Shown piece by piece: positions 23,513-43,097 of a stretch of DNA of 64,000 nucleotides; positions within the stretch are counted from its first letter, which is position 1, and each line of letters begins with the position of its first letter. The notes beneath the pieces were generated by a model. It was not told the DNA's origin and made no database searches. It saw only the letters and a program-made list of their open reading frames with translations. The stretch spans positions 11,352,001 to 11,416,000 of the forward strand of contig NC_135358.1 of NCBI RefSeq assembly GCF_051622035.1. Direction: 5' to 3'. This DNA comes from Arctopsyche grandis (lineage: Eukaryota; Arthropoda; Insecta; Trichoptera; Hydropsychidae). The translations under genes and the position numbers were made by a program.

Positions 23513-24625
23513 ATGCCTAATATATATTTGGCACTTTTAATCATGGGAGTTTTGGCAGGTAAGTCTTGAATATTTTATTATATCAAAATGTATATTAAAA
23601 TGGTGTGATTTTCCCAAATAAGGATCAAGCTTTGGTGACGTTGAAAATAGAATTATTGGAGGCACACCAGTTTCTTCTCCCGTAACGCAAGCAGTCTCTG
23701 TACTAAATTTAAATTTGGAACATGTTTGTGGGGGGACCATTATTAATTCAAAATGGGTCTTGACTTCTGCGACTTGCGCTAGAACGTAATTATCATTATG
23801 TTGAATAAGCATTCATTTTAACACGTTCAAATATTAATAAAAATTTTAGTTCTGGAATTAAATACATCATGGCAGGAGCTACCTCCATACCTAACAGTGA
23901 CTACGTATTTCATATTTGGGAAATAATAACGCATCCTGATTTTAATTCTGAAGATGATTTGAACAACATAGGGATGCTAAAAACTCTTCAAACGATCATA
24001 TATACCTCAAGAGTTGGTGCTGCAAATTTACCATATTACAGTGTTGGATCTGGAACTGCCATGATTATATCAGGGTGGGGAAGAACTAGTGTGAGCATTT
24101 TATATTTGATAAAATTGATAATAAATTGTAATAAAATTTAATACGCAATGAAATTTATTAAATTTTCTTCAAATCATTATTGTTTTCTAAAGCATTGAAA
24201 CTGACAAAAAAACTAATCAAAATAAAATGTATTTTTCCAGAAAACTGATGCATCATTTTCAAGTTCAATACGATCATTGACTGTAAAGAGCATGTCCAGA
24301 GAAGAATGTCGATTAGATATGGAACCTCCGAGGGAAATCTATGATCGTCAACTTTGCGGTGTTCGATCAACTGGCAAAGGAGTTTGTACGGTAAGTTGTA
24401 TGAACATCTATTTCGCAAATCCAATAGCTTTGACTTATTTCTAACTATTATTTTAATTACATACTTCAGGGTGATTCTGGATCTGGAGTTATTGCTAGTG
24501 GTTATGTCCATGGAATTGTTGCCAGAACGTCTAGTGTCGAAAATTGTGCTCTTGGATATCCAGAGGTGTTCACTAGAGTTTATCCATTCGTTTCCTGGAT
24601 TAATCAAGTCATATCGAATAATTAA
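23513..24625 (+). CDS. SP2: catalytically dead serine protease homologue (T57/N102/S195)
   Basis: Exons 23513-23558, 23623-23785, 23850-24090, 24241-24390, 24470-24625; 756 nt, 251 residues. MPNIYLALLIMGVLAG is the signal peptide; an in-frame ATG at 23465 would add 16 charged residues and is less likely. Cleavage site ENR|IIGG. The His57 motif reads WVLTSATC (His to Thr) and the Asp102 motif LNNIGML (Asp to Asn), while GDSGSG keeps Ser195; position 226 is Glu. The Cys pairs 42-58, 168-182 and 191-220 are present, so the fold is expected to be kept. Without His57 it should not hydrolyse peptides; serine protease homologues elsewhere act as cofactors or binding proteins. Confidence 0.9.
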
Positions 24626-25031
24626 TACATCATATCTGGTCTTCTACTATTTTTATATTGAAATCTGTGAATACACTTGTTGAACAAAAAGCTGATTTTT
24701 ATTAACATCCATACATTTATGAAAATTGAAGCACCCCGATAAATTACATACATACATTCATAATACATAATTAAACATAGATATGTAAGGAAGTCTACTT
24801 AATACATACATACAATAATCATCAAAATTTGATTTGAGTTTAACACATTATGTATATTTGTTATACTTACATAAAAAACAACTGAAGTACGTTATCATAG
24901 TGGAGATAATTAAATATTTTTATTAAAATAATAGCACACATGTTTATATATAGATTTCAATGTATATATACGTGCCTAAAGGAAAAGTATCGCAATATGT
25001 GCTTGATTTATAACGTACATAGTTTTGTGAG

Positions 25032-25039
25032 TATATAAG
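25032..25039 (+). promoter_or_regulatory. TATA box of SP3
   Basis: TATATAAG, 94 bp upstream of the SP3 ATG. Confidence 0.6.
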
Positions 25040-25125
25040 AAGCTGTTGCGTTTTAATCATTTTTAGTTTCAAAAATACAATAAAAGTATTCAGAATAGAT
25101 GGTACCTGATCCAAATTGAATTACG

Positions 25126-26373
25126 ATGAAGATATATTTGGCATTGATTTTAATTTTGGGGGTGTTTGTCGGTAAGTTTCGATGCACATACATATGTATG
25201 TAGCTTAGAAGTTAATTCAAAATAATTTTAGAATTATATGTTTATGACATAATTTGATAGTTCGATATCAGAGCCGATATTTAATATAATATGTGTATTT
25301 TTTGTTGGTTTTGATTCCTATACCAAATTTCTAACTATTGAAAACAACATGATAATCTCGTGCTATTTCAAGGATCATCCGTCAGTGCGATTGAAAGCAG
25401 AATCATCGGAGGCACACCACAATTGAGCCCAGTTATTCATGCAGTGTCTGTACAAAATTCACAAAATAAACATGTTTGTGGGGGTACAATTATAAATACT
25501 AGATGGATTTTGACTTCTGCAACTTGCGCCACAAGGTAATTATCATTTTTTTTAATAAAAAGATGAAAAACTTATAAATCTATCAGCATATTTACTAATT
25601 TTTAATTAATTAAATTTCAGTGCAGATATTAAGACAGTTGTGTTCGGAGAAACTTCTCTGTCTAATCCTCGGTATATTTATACTATTTTGTCAATAGTAA
25701 TGCATCGTGATTATAATGCTCAATCTGATTTGAACAACATAGCGGCGATACAAACTCTCCAAACCATCGTATACGGTTCGAGAGTCGGCATAGCAACTTT
25801 ATCTACTTCGTATATTGGTTCTGGAATTTATTTGTCTTTATCAGGATGGGGAATAACTAATGTAAAAAAACACTTATTCTTTTATGTTTATTTGTGTGAT
25901 ATTAAATTTTATAAGCCCTCAATTTCAAACATTTCTCAATTTTATAGAAAACAGACCCGAATCCTTCAATTACATTACAACAGTTAAATATGCATAGCAT
26001 TTCTAGAGACGAATGTAGTGCTGATATTGTACCACGGAGAGTTATCGTTGACCAACAACTCTGTGGAATTCGCGCCACTGGAAGAGGAGTTTGTACGGTA
26101 ATTTGGACATATGTTTTGCTAATCACTCAAAATATCCATATGACTCATGTATTTCGTGAATAATAACAGTTTTCAACATTTTGACAGGGTGATACTGGAT
26201 CAGGTGTTACTTGGGGAAATTGTCTTTATGGAATCGTCGGTAAAACACCAAGTGTACAAGACTGTGCTGCCGGAAATCCTCAAGTGTTCTTAAGGATTAC
26301 TTATTATAGAGCTTGGATTACTCAAGCCACAACGACGAATTTTACAACAAATTACAGTGTTTATTACTTGTAG
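25126..26373 (+). CDS. SP3: serine protease homologue with all three triad residues replaced
   Basis: Exons 25126-25171, 25373-25535, 25621-25861, 25948-26097, 26188-26373; 786 nt, 261 residues. Signal MKIYLALILILGVFVG; cleavage site ESR|IIGG. WILTSATC replaces His57 by Thr, LNNIAAI replaces Asp102 by Asn, and GDTGSG replaces Ser195 by Thr. Position 226 is Gln (GNPQVF). The C-terminus is about ten residues longer than its neighbours and Thr/Asn/Tyr-rich. The reading frame and structural Cys residues are intact, so selection for a non-enzymatic role is plausible. AATAAA at 26506. Closest in plan to SP2 and SP4. Confidence 0.9.
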
Positions 26374-26849
26374 ATAATTAAAAATGATCGATTAATGAAA
26401 TAATTGGGAATTTTATGAATTTCTGTGTTAACAATTTTAAAATCCTCATATTTTTTGCATGTTTATTAAAAAAATATTAAATTTTACATGTAATTGTTAT
26501 AAAACAATAAAATTTTGATATTGCGTTATACTAATGTTGTTATATTTATACTTCCATGTAATAAAAATTATTAATTACTAAGACGTAAGTATCAGAAATT
26601 ATTTTAATCTTGATCCAAAATAGTCCTCTACTAAATCTATATACATACATATATGTATGTTTTTTACAAAATTTATAAAACTGGAATGATTAGTCTGATA
26701 ACGAGATTTAAGCAGGTGGCAGTAAAGATGAAATCGAATTTGAAACATCAGGAATCGAAATATTTTTACCCTTTATATATAACTAGTATTCTGCCCGTTG
26801 TTTCCAAGGGTAGTTTCGGAAAGGAATTGATACACGAATCAAAATAAAG
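26374..26849. other. AT-rich intergenic DNA
   Basis: Contains the SP3 polyadenylation signal and low-complexity DNA; nothing else was identified. Confidence 0.6.
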
Positions 26850-27930
26850 TTATATGTTTTATATGTATATAGTGTAAGGTTATATATAGAAAGAAAAAGC
26901 CGGTTTTAGGTTTTGTTATAAATAAAAAATACTAATAAATATGATAACGATACAAATTTAGCGCAAATGTATGGAAACTTGCACAAGACAAAAGTTCTAC
27001 TCCCAGTTATCGGATTTGGTTCGAAATTTTTTATAACTTAAAATAACTATAATTATTATACACATTAAATATCAAGAAAATAAAAATAATTTAAAATGTC
27101 AATATAAAATAATGAAATATTGTTTAAAAAAAAAAATACTACTTCCGATTTACGAATTCTGACCAAAACCTTATAAATTAGTACATAAAGAATACAAATA
27201 TAAATTTTCTGCTTGATACGTTAAGGGATCTGGACAGAATAGCGGCCACAACATTTTTGATTTTTCTAAGAGGAAAAAATCCCACTTCCGGTTTATTCAA
27301 TTTAGTGTTTTTTTTTTTATTTTCATCACATTGATACAAAATTTATACTTGAATTTTTTCATGACGAGCACACATGTTTAACGGGTCGAAAAAAATAGTG
27401 GAAGAAAAATAGAACAAGAGTAAACTGCCACCTTCGGTGGCAGTTTACTCTTGTAGCCTTTTTATACATAACTTGGTATTACGCTTAAACTTCTAGATAT
27501 GAAATTTCAGTTCAATAAACCATAAAAAGGCTCGATTCTTTAGAGTAAAAGTACTACTTTCGGTTCAGATAAAAATATTTAAAATATATTAAGTTATAAA
27601 GATTATTATTTCTATCACTTGTAAAAAAAATTCAGTCCAATTCAGATAGCAGCTTTTGAGATAATTGAATTAAAAAACTTAAAAAAGAGGACACCTACAT
27701 ATAAGGGGAGGTACCATTTTCGAATTTCAGTACAGATACTAAGTTTCAGTTCATAGGACTACCATTTCCGGTCAACTTAAAAATTTAAAAAAAAATTTCG
27801 TCGTGTCTAAGAATTTTAGTACCCGATACCAAGTTTTGGTTCGATGAAATAACGGTGTTCAAAAAATCCCCAAAATACACAGACACACACACACACACAC
27901 ATTTTTTCTAGATCTTGAATGGAGGTGTAC
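26850..27930 (-). repeat. CCGGAAGT repeat family, long minus-strand copy
   Basis: Colinear (reversed) with 41460-42877: TCTAGAAAAAATGTGTG with a (TG)n run, GGGGATTTTTTGAACACCG, GAACCGAAAGTAGTACTTTTAC, a Tyr/Phe-like T-rich stretch, AACCGGAAGTGGGATTTTTTCC, AAGTCTATATT-like spacers and GTCTTGTGCAAGTTTCCATACA. Here a segment has been copied inverted to give a perfect hairpin at 27415-27453. Non-coding. Confidence 0.75.
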
Positions 27931-29130
27931 ACAAGAGATTGTGATAGTACTGCATGTCATCATACGAAGATAAAAAATCTTCCTTTTCAACCGTCATATA
28001 CCAATGAAACAGTTTTGTCGAGGTGGTCTTCACAAAACTCTTGCTGAGAAAAATGACGACTTCATCAATTTCTGTAAAAAATAGTTTACTCCATACACGG
28101 AATAGCAAAATCTTCGTCGAAATTAAAACCAATAATACTGCTTCGATAATGGAGACAGATTATTCCTAACGTGGTAATAGATTTATCGGATTGTAAAGTG
28201 ATCGAGGCAAACGATATACAGTGAGCGACAAAAAAAAGCTGATTTTGAGATTTCTATGAAATTTGATTTTACTCTTATATGTAGCGATATTCTCAGTACA
28301 AATAATTTTTTCCTTTTCCTCCCGTATTAATGTGCGCGCGCAGAATACGGGAGGAAAAGCATGTTCCTCTTGTTCCTGTTGTATCCTGCTCGCGCAAATT
28401 AAGTGAGTATGTACCGTTTACCATGCACTATTTTTTTGATCTTTCGACTTAAGATCTTTCGATTTTCGATCTTTGCCTTCCGATATTTGTGTTTTCTGTC
28501 ATTTAACATTCTGTCTCGTCACGTAGACCCCAAAAATTTATAGTCCGGATATATTAATTTATCCGGTTTCAAACACCACAGCATTAGCCTGGATAGTCGT
28601 CAGTAAGTGTATATGTACATATTACTTATTATTAAACTGAATGAATTGAAATGTCATATCAAGAAGTTTCACTATTTTTCTACCATTTAAATATGCTCTT
28701 CACGATGAAATTCTGCAAAGCACGTGATATTTTTCCAAATTTGATTTATAGATGTTTTTCATATAAGTTAAAAAATCATTGTTTCGAGATCACATAAATA
28801 AAACGTTTAGATTTGGATTGTCTTTAGATTATGGTTTTGTATTCAATGTAATTGTACTATTATAATTAATTCTGTGTAATGAATTTACATATGTATAAAT
28901 TTCATCTAATGTAATCTCAAAATTTTAATTCAATATGATCCAACCCCAAACATGTAGAAATTTAAAAACAATATTTATTGTATTCAGATACTACATGAAC
29001 AGTACAAATAAAGTGTACCTTATCTTACTCGCTTTTTAATTTTCTAAGAAATAAAAAAATGATAAAACAATTATATGAAAACAATCTTAAAATAAGCTTG
29101 ATTTACTACGTACGTACATATGTATATGCA
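27931..29130. other. Intergenic DNA with a GC-rich hairpin
   Basis: No gene is seen. TACAGTGAGCGACAAAAAAA at about 28217 resembles a Tc1-type end. A 15-bp perfect hairpin lies at 28312-28356. The remainder up to the SP4 promoter is AT-rich. Confidence 0.4.
28312..28356. repeat. Perfect 15-bp inverted repeat
   Basis: TTTTCCTCCCGTATT and AATACGGGAGGAAAA flank a loop with an alternating TGCGCGCGC core. It is not matched elsewhere in the window. Confidence 0.7.
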
Positions 29131-29136
29131 TATAAG
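29131..29136 (+). promoter_or_regulatory. TATA box of SP4
   Basis: CATATAAG context, 85 bp upstream of the SP4 ATG. Confidence 0.5.
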
Positions 29137-29215
29137 TAGCGGATACGTTTAGTTCAAAATCAGTTCTAATGTTGCGGCAAATGTATTCATAAGCTATTAG
29201 AGGCCACTTATAAGC

Positions 29216-31075
29216 ATGTTTTTGGCAGTAATATTAGTTTTAGGAGTTTTGGGAGGTGAGTCTTGTTACTTTTCTTTTCATTTTCATTCCGTAAATTACA
29301 TAAATAGCTTGTTCAATTTAATAATGTCATTTTTTTAATTCATTCAAAATGAAATCGACCATATCGATATCAACTCGATTCATAAGCTCTAAAATATAAA
29401 TAAAGTATCCCGCATATCAGTTTCAACACACCCCTAACATTATAATTTTATATTACACTATATTTTTATTAAAGGATCGAGTGGTAATGCAATCAATAGC
29501 AGAATCATTGGTGGTACACCAGAAACATCACCTGTTCGACATGTAGTTTCCGTACAGAATTTGGAACTGAAACATCTTTGCGGAGGTACAATTGTTAATA
29601 CTCAATGGGTGCTGACTTCAGCGACTTGTGCAAAAACGTATATATATATATATAATATTTTTTATAATATCAATCATTAGGTGAACTAATTTTTTCAAAA
29701 AACTATTGTTTTTTTTCAATTTAGCCCAGGTATAAGGTACGTTTCCGCAGGAATAACATCACTTAACACCTATGATGCCGTCCTACACGTAAATAAAATA
29801 ATATTGCATCCCGATTTTATTCCCGAAGACGAATTAAACGATATAGCTTTGTTGAAAACTCTTCAACATTTCGTATTTAGTATTAGAATAGCTCCAGCAG
29901 ATTTTCCGATATACGACCTTGGATCTGGATATACTATGAGCGTATCAGGATGGGGTGTAACTAGTGTACGTACATATTTATAATACTATATATACATATA
30001 CCAAAGGTGATCCAATTTTATGGGATGTGCATTTGAAGTTTTCTTAAATAAAACACAATTTTTACGAGTGAACATCGAAAATCTCTAAAAGTTTGATGAA
30101 TGGCAATCATCTATGGAACAAAATATTATTCATATAACCACCACTACACCGCGACTTATGATATCTTTGTAAGTGGACTATTGGCATCTATGGCAATATT
30201 TAATATGCATATTTGGATCTAAAGTGTTTATACATTGTTTCTATACACTTTACATTTCAAAAAAAGTAATCTTAAGAACCATGACGTATCTTAGATTGAC
30301 CCCAAAAATCATACAATTTAACTCTTTTGGATTTCTTTATTTGGGGACGTTTGAATATTTAAGTTGATGTCAATAGCTCACAAACGTTTCAGCGCCCGAA
30401 AGGCTACATAAACACATGCCATATGTATATACCAATGATATTGAAAGCTTTGGATATTGCTTGCAAACTAAACCATGGTACTGTGGCGGAAGTATGAATA
30501 TTTTACTCCATGGATAATTTCCGTCACTGTACCGTTACTTTTCTGATACAATTGAGATTTCCGATGTTCAATCATAAAATATATATATTTTTTAAAGAAA
30601 AGCTTCAGGGCCATTGCGTTTGATCTCCTTTTACATAGATACGTAGGTGTGCATACTAAATTGTATAAACTCATAGGAATGATAATATTTTAGAAAACGA
30701 GTGATACCTTCTCAATTTCATTGCGATCGATTACCCTCAGGAGTTTGTCCAACGAAGAATGTCGGTTGGATATTGAGCCGAAAAGAGAAATTTATGATTT
30801 ACAAATCTGTGGAATACGATCCGCTGGAAAAGGAGTCTGCACGGTAATTAGAACTAGTTTCATCAGTTTGAATTTCATAAAAGTAGTGAATATGTGTGTA
30901 ATCGATTATTATTTTACAGGGTGACACTGGAAATGGTCTTGTATTCAGTGGTAGTATCCACGGCATAGTAGGAAAAACTGCTAACAGGGAAAACTGTGCA
31001 AGTGGGTATCCTGAAGTGTTTACTAGAGTAAATGCTTTTATGCCTTGGATCGATCGAGTTATATCAAACAATTAA
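29216..31075 (+). CDS. SP4: serine protease homologue (T57/D102/T195)
   Basis: Exons 29216-29255, 29475-29637, 29725-29965, 30694-30843, 30920-31075; 750 nt, 249 residues. Signal MFLAVILVLGVLGG; cleavage NSR|IIGG. WVLTSATC (His57 to Thr), LNDIALLKTL keeps Asp102, GDTGNG (Ser195 to Thr), and position 226 is Glu. It is the only homologue here that keeps Asp102, so it is informative about the order of triad loss. Intron 3 (29966-30693) is much longer than in the paralogues and contains unclassified inserted DNA with short minus-strand frames. Structural Cys residues are kept. AATAAA at 31164. Confidence 0.9.
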
Positions 31076-31639
31076 TAACGACATATATTCATACATATGT
31101 ATATATAGGTATAATTAAGTGTTTATCATTAATTTGATTCAAATGTATTAAATTCTACTTTAAAATAAATATATTATTCATACGGAATCGATTTTTATTT
31201 TTTTGTATCAACATTATTTTGATTTTGTTCTTCTTTTATTTTTTATTTTAAGCCATTGTGGCGATTATCTGTAATTTCAAAACTATCCAAACTTAAAAAT
31301 TAATAAATACATAAATATAAAGTAAACTAAATAGAATTTCGAAGTTTTCCTATCGGTATATGTATTATGTACTTCAAAAATAAATTTACATAGAAAATAC
31401 ATGCAAGCTTCTTATATATTTAAAACCCATAGTAACAATAAATGGGATGGGATATTATAGACAGGAAAACTTTTTCATTTGATTCTGGGTAGATTAATTT
31501 ATATAAAATTAGTAAAAAGTTTTTCCAGATTTCCTTTCTTGTTCAATAAAAAACAATCAACAATATTTTAATGTAATTTTTCAAACTGTGTGTCTGTATT
31601 CAAATAAAAGTTCGTGTCAAAATGTGTTTACTAAATATG
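31076..31639. other. Intergenic DNA
   Basis: AT-rich, with a partial CCATTGTGGC hairpin-repeat half-copy at about 31253 preceded by a T-rich stretch (a reversed A-rich tail). Nothing else supported. Confidence 0.45.
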
Positions 31640-32110
31640 GTATTTTTAGTATATTTTTAATATTAAAATCGGAGTCGCCAAGATTAAACTTGCTCTCGTC
31701 AGTAAAGATTACATTCTCCCAATCATCTTAAGTGCAAATTTTGTGGAATCTTTCGTAATAAAACCATTTTTTTCCTTATAACTGCCGTTAAAAAGGGTTT
31801 TTTTGCTATTCGTCGTACGCAAAGTCCTGTTGGCGAAGTCGTGTCCTTATAATTTCGACGATGATCTCTTTTCCAGTCGTTTGTCTGAATTCTCCTCTAA
31901 TATCCTGGGCAGTTTTTAAACGAACCCTTTAACACGAACGTTTTATCATCCCTTCTTCTTGAGGGGTTGTTTTTTTTGCGGAACGACTACCTGGCTTGCA
32001 AATACCGGATTCCGTTTCTAGATTATTTTTGAGGAAATGTGCTAAACTTATCTGTAGACATTTCAACTGCAACGTAATTTTTCGTGTGGACAATCCTTTT
32101 GAAGGTAGGT
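31640..32110 (-). pseudogene. Tc1-like transposase fragment
   Basis: Minus-strand translation in one main frame gives KTTPQEEGMIKRSC, then LKTAQDIRGEFRQTTGKEII, EIIRTRLRQQDFAYDE and DDWENVIFTDESKFNLGDSD. The FTDESKF block is the second catalytic Asp region of Tc1 transposases, and the helix-turn-helix and first-Asp regions are partly present. Several stops interrupt it (after SC, after YDE, and before DDWEN), and the terminal repeats are not visible. It is a dead DNA transposon adjoining a Helitron end. Confidence 0.8.
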
Positions 32111-32154
32111 CAAAATGTTCGAAATACTACCCTTTTGAATAAAAAAGAGCCTTC

Positions 32155-32231
32155 GTTTTTCCGACAAATGAGAACGGGAACGGGAATCGCATGCGTTATT
32201 GTGGCATTGCAATGCGTGCCGGGTTCAGCTA

Positions 32232-32232
<1 letters not shown>
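32155..32232 (+). mobile_element. Helitron 3'-end fragment
   Basis: TTTTTCCGACAAATGAGAAC, GGGAACGGGAAT, the stem GCATGCGTT/AATGCGTGC and GGGTTCAGCTAT. The terminal CTAG has become CTAT or has merged with the following TA repeat. Only the 3' part is present; it abuts the (TA)n tract that precedes LINE copy 1. Confidence 0.7.

Positions 32233-32268
<36 letters not shown>
32233..32268. repeat. (TA)n tract at the 5' side of LINE copy 1
   Basis: ATATGTGT followed by (AT)n directly abuts the LINE 5' end at 32269. Confidence 0.9.
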
Positions 32269-36428
<4,160 letters not shown>

Positions 36429-36565
36429 TATATTATAAAATAAAGAACTACTAAAGTTGAAATGAAATGTGTCTTATCTAATAAGCCCAATAACATATTT
36501 ACAATGTAAATATGTTGCTGAAAGCTCACGTGATTTATTATTTCTTCAAATTCAATCTTCATCTT

Positions 36566-36575
36566 TATATATAAG
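36566..36575 (+). promoter_or_regulatory. TATA box of SP5
   Basis: TATATATAAG, 96 bp upstream of the favoured ATG (36662) and matching the SP6 promoter. Confidence 0.5.
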
Positions 36576-37352
36576 CAGTGAAAAATGTTAAATAAAACCA
36601 GTCTCAAAATCTAACGGGAGCACAAGTAATGTTCCGAATTGGATCCAAGTGCTCATTCAATATGTCAAAGCTAAGTTTGATATTGCTTTCTTTTTTGGTG
36701 GCTTCGGAAGGTAAGCTTATTATATACCTATATAAATCGTAGCCCTTTCAAAGCTTAGCAATGATAATTTTTTGCATATTAATTTTAGTTACATGTAATG
36801 AATTTGCTAGTCGAATCATTGATGGTGAATGGGTTACAACACATTTACCCTATGCAGTTTCCTTACAAAGTCACCCAAAGGTTCACGTCTGCGCTGGTTC
36901 AATAATTGATAGAAGATAGATACTGACATCTGCAAATTGTATCGAATTGTAATCACTTTTTTATCGATAATGATACATGTACATATAATTTTTTATGGTA
37001 TTTGACAATGGTATTTAAATTTCAGGAATATTCTAAAATACGTCCAACCTGGATCAAGCTACTTAAATATAGTAGACTATATTTTCCACATTTCGAGTAT
37101 GATATCACATCCAAGTTATAGCAAAACAACAGGCATCAACAATATAGGAATGGTGAAAACTTATCAACCTTTCGTATATTCATCAACAGTCAAAAATATA
37201 AATTTGGGTGTCTCAACTTTAGATGGTGGATATAAAATGACGGTATTTGGGTGGGGGACCGGTGTAAGTTATGATATTATTTTATATTTATTTACATACA
37301 ATTCAGCAAACCAAGTCAAAATGACAAACAGTCACATTAAATTGATAGACTA

Positions 37353-37358
<6 letters not shown>

Positions 37359-37394
<36 letters not shown>
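37359..37394. repeat. (TA)n tract at the 3' side of LINE copy 2
   Basis: About 36 bp of TA dinucleotide between SP5 intron sequence and the (CAT)6 tail of the inverted LINE. Confidence 0.9.
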
Positions 37395-41254
<3,860 letters not shown>

Positions 41255-41459
41255 CTTTTTTATTTCTTTTTTATTTTTTTTTAGGAGCTGGATCCGATAG
41301 ATCCGTTTATTGTTTTACGAATGATAACATATACCAGTATGACCAATATTGAATGTTCAAATGATTTTGTTCCAAAGAAATGCATCGATAACGGTCAATT
41401 ATGTGGATTACGCGCAAGAGATAAAGGAGTCTGCGTGGTATTTATTACAATATATTTTT

Positions 41460-42877
41460 ACCGTATCTATGTATTACTATAATAAATGAAGTTTTGTGAT
41501 CATACGAAAATTCGAACTCGAGATTTTGAGTGATTCGAACTCAGAAACCGATTACTGATCACGTTTTCATGATCTAGAAAAAATGTGTGTGGCTGTGTAA
41601 GTATCTGTGTATTTTGGGGATTTTTTGAACACCGTTAGTCCTATCAAACTGAAACTTAGTATTATTGGTTACTGAAATTCTTATCGACACGACGTAAATT
41701 TTTTTCTTTTTTTAAGTTTTTGAATTCGATTTCCTCCCAAGCCACTAACTGAATCGGACTGAATATTTTTTACATGTACTAGAAATAAAAATTTTTATAA
41801 TTTTATATTTTTTAAATATTTTTATCTGAACCGGAAGGAGTACTTTTACTCTAGAGAATCGAGGTTTTTTATGTTTTTCTCAAAAGCCTTTTGATTTATC
41901 GAACTGAAATTTCATATCGATCAGTTTAAGCTTAATACCAAGTTATGTATATAATTTGGTAAGCGTCCGTCGACCGGAAGTGGCAGTTTACTCTTGTTCG
42001 ATTTTTCTTCCAATATTTTTTTCGACCCCTAAAACATGTGTGGTCTTCACGAAAAAATTCAAGTATAATTCTTGTATCAATGTGATTAAAATAAAAAAAA
42101 TCATTAAATTTAATAAACCGGAAGTGGGATTTTTTCCGGAAGGAAGGTCAAAAATGTTGTCGCCTGGATCCTGACCACACCCCTGAACGTATTAAGCTGA
42201 AAATTTTTATTTATATTCTTTATGTACTAACTTAGAACTGATAACATTTTGGTCAGAATTCGTAAACCGGAAGTAGTATTTTTTTTTAAAACAATATTTC
42301 ATATTTTTTTCATTATTTTATTTTGACCTTTTAAATTATTTTAAGCTTCTTGATATTTATTGTGTATAATAAAAATAGTGATTTTAAGTAAAAATAAAAA
42401 ATAAAATCACCAAATTTAATGAACCGGAAGTGGGATTTTCTTCTCTTAGAAAGGTCAAAAATGTTGTCGTCTGGATCCTGTCCACACCCCTGAACGTATT
42501 AAGCTGAAAAATTATATTTGTATTCTTTATGTATTTATTAACTTAGATTTGGTAACATTTTGGTCAGAATTCGTAAACCGGAAGTAGTATTTTTTTTTAA
42601 AACAATATTTCATTATTTTATTTTGACCTTTTAAATTTTGTTTTTCCTCTTGATATTTAATGTGTATAATAATTATACTGATTTTAAATAATAACAAAAA
42701 TTTCAACAAAATGCGACAACCGGAAGTAGAACTTTTGTCTAGTGCAAGTATTTGCATATATTTGCGCTCAATTTGTATCGCTATCATAGTTATTAGTTCA
42801 ATATCGAATTTTGTTTTGTAACCTTCTTATATTCCTCAAATACATAGATAAAGTCATGGGATGGTCACACCCGAATT
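41460..42877 (+). repeat. CCGGAAGT repeat family, fullest copy, in SP5 intron 4
   Basis: The SP6 intron lacks this DNA (75 bp in total), so the insert can be delimited to about 41460-42877, flanked by ATTTTT on both sides. It has no ORF. Blocks in order: GATGAAGTTTTGTGATCAT, a (TG)n run, GGGGATTTTTTGAACACCG, then six CCGGAAGT sites (near 41975, 42118, 42267, 42424, 42580, 42721) spaced mostly 140-160 bp apart, within an imperfect tandem duplication of a ~300-bp unit. The end is CTTATATTCCTCAAATACAT and AGATAAAGTCA. Class unknown; the T-rich duplicated target hints at retroposition. Confidence 0.85.
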
Positions 42878-43097
42878 TTTTTATTGCTTTATATTTAAAT
42901 TATTTTATTTTAATTAATAAAATTTTATCTAGGGTGATTCTGGTGGTGGCGTTGTATATCGCAATCGCATTCATGGTGTCATTGGGATAGTTCCTTCCGA
43001 AGCTAACGCAACCGAGGAGTGTGCAGATGGTCGTCCTGTGGTTTTCGCAAGAGTATACACTTACTACGATTGGATCTATGAGACATTGAAAACATAA

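Noticed and set aside
27885-27905. (CA)n runs in the repeat copies as possible CRISPR-like arrays
   Set aside because: Simple dinucleotide repeats in an animal genome; no repeat-spacer structure anywhere in the window.
30000-30690. Possible transposase in SP4 intron 3 (minus strand)
   Set aside because: Short frames are interrupted and no catalytic motif could be named; left as unclassified insert.
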